The translations under genes and the position numbers were made by a program. The notes beneath the pieces were generated by a model. It was not told the DNA's origin. It saw only the letters and a list, made by a program, of their open reading frames with translations, and did not search any database. 64,000 nucleotides of DNA. It comes from Halichondria panicea. Lineage: Eukaryota; Porifera; Demospongiae; Suberitida; Halichondriidae. Of this stretch, positions 63,384 through 64,000 are shown in pieces (position 1 is the first letter of the stretch; each line of letters opens with the position of its first letter). The stretch lies in assembly GCF_963675165.1 (NCBI RefSeq), contig NC_087393.1, positions 5,134,202 through 5,198,201 of the forward strand. The letters are read 5' to 3'.

Positions 63384-64000
63384 ATGGCTGGAAGAATTCT
63401 CTGCTCCTACTGCCACAGACAAGGCTTTAAGCAACTGAGAAGGTGACTAGTAGATGTTTATAACTCAGTAACACACATTTAGTTCTATCTGGAATTCTAC
63501 AGACTTGCAGTTCGCTCCAGATGGCTGTCAGCTACTGCTGAGGAGACAGTCCCCTCTCCCGTGGGCAGCAGTAACTATCCTCCAAAGATAGAGCAGATAG
63601 TGAATGACATATCACAACTCACTCTACTAGAGACATCACAACTCAACGAGCTATTGAAGGTCATAGCTGTATACTAAATACAGACGTATTTCCTTCTGTT
63701 TGTCTATCGTCTGTAGCTAGCTATTTATATATACAATTGATATTTGGTTTATTTCCTACAGGCTACTTTGAACATTCCTGATGCACCAATGATGGCAATG
63801 GGGCCGATGCCCTTAGCTTCCTCAGAGGTAATAATGTTAAGAGTTATTCAGTCATTATACTATTGTTTCTGCTCTCAGGATGAAGTAAGTCCAAAGAAGG
63901 AAGAACAGAGTGAGTTCACAGTGCGACTGGTCAAGTATGAGGAGAGCTCCAAGATCAAGCTAATCAAGGAGATCAAAGTATTAATGGATGGAATGAACTT
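63384..64000 (+). CDS. MRPL12: MRPL12 (bL12m), mitochondrial ribosomal protein, 5' part
   Basis: Exons 63384-63442, 63503-63659, 63762-63827 and 63879 to the window end. N-terminal mitochondrial presequence-like region, then the L7/L12 dimerisation segment (KIEQIVNDISQLTLLETSQL NELLK), hinge, and the start of the C-terminal domain FTVRLVKYEESSKIKLIKEI. bL12m forms the stalk that recruits translation factors on the mitoribosome and also contacts POLRMT. The end of the gene is outside the window. Confidence 0.93.

Overview
The window is 64 kb of compact animal nuclear DNA. Genes have many short introns (about 45-400 bp, GT-AG), intergenic gaps are short, several promoters are divergent, and (CA)n/(TG)n microsatellites are frequent. 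Gene content (FBXW7, CEP83, AHCTF1/ELYS, CDR2, EEF2KMT, RNPS1, ALYREF, MRPL12, SRCR receptors, death-fold proteins) says metazoan. The density, the lineage-specific membrane proteins and the MITE-rich introns suggest an early-branching marine invertebrate, most likely a sponge. That placement is inference; no species is identified. Gene models were built by hand by joining exons in phase at splice sites; coding lengths were checked for divisibility by three.

Layout. 1-1462 (-): 3'-truncated JmjC/cupin-like membrane protein. 1782-5602 (-): FBXW7. 6350-9149 (+): ALG1, sharing a divergent promoter region with FBXW7. 9473-10940 and 11527-13058 (+): tandem pair of SRCR receptors whose duplication carried an extra copy of the ALG1 last exon. 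13304-15540 (-): membrane protein with two death-effector-like domains. 15828-21519 (-): MFSD11/UNC93-like transporter whose large intron holds a complete secreted-protein gene on the opposite strand (16823-19011). 21749-25270 (+): CEP83. 25440-33947 (+): four tandem DHRS4-like dehydrogenases, with a tRNA-His in one intron and a dead 2OG-Fe(II) oxygenase gene between copies 2 and 3. 34433-34780 (+): short single-pass membrane protein whose tail is cut by a pogo-type transposon. 35599-37037 (-): RNPS1. 37145-41688 (+): EEF2KMT, whose intron 8 contains a whole ubiquitin-like/RBR-like gene on the same strand (38971-41073). 41838-44290 (-): CDR2-like. 44588-53767 (+): AHCTF1/ELYS. 54179-60129 (-): VWA5-type protein. 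60810-62639 (+): ALYREF. 62869-63201 (-): small cysteine-rich secreted protein. 63384-64000 (+): start of MRPL12.

How the parts relate. Most genes are housekeeping and unlinked in function, though RNPS1 and ALYREF both act in mRNA splicing/export. The accessory interest lies in the SRCR pair next to the death-fold membrane protein (possible recognition and signalling parts), the dehydrogenase array undergoing birth and decay, two gene-within-intron arrangements, one transposon that has just broken a reading frame, and several MITE and intron-edge minisatellite families.
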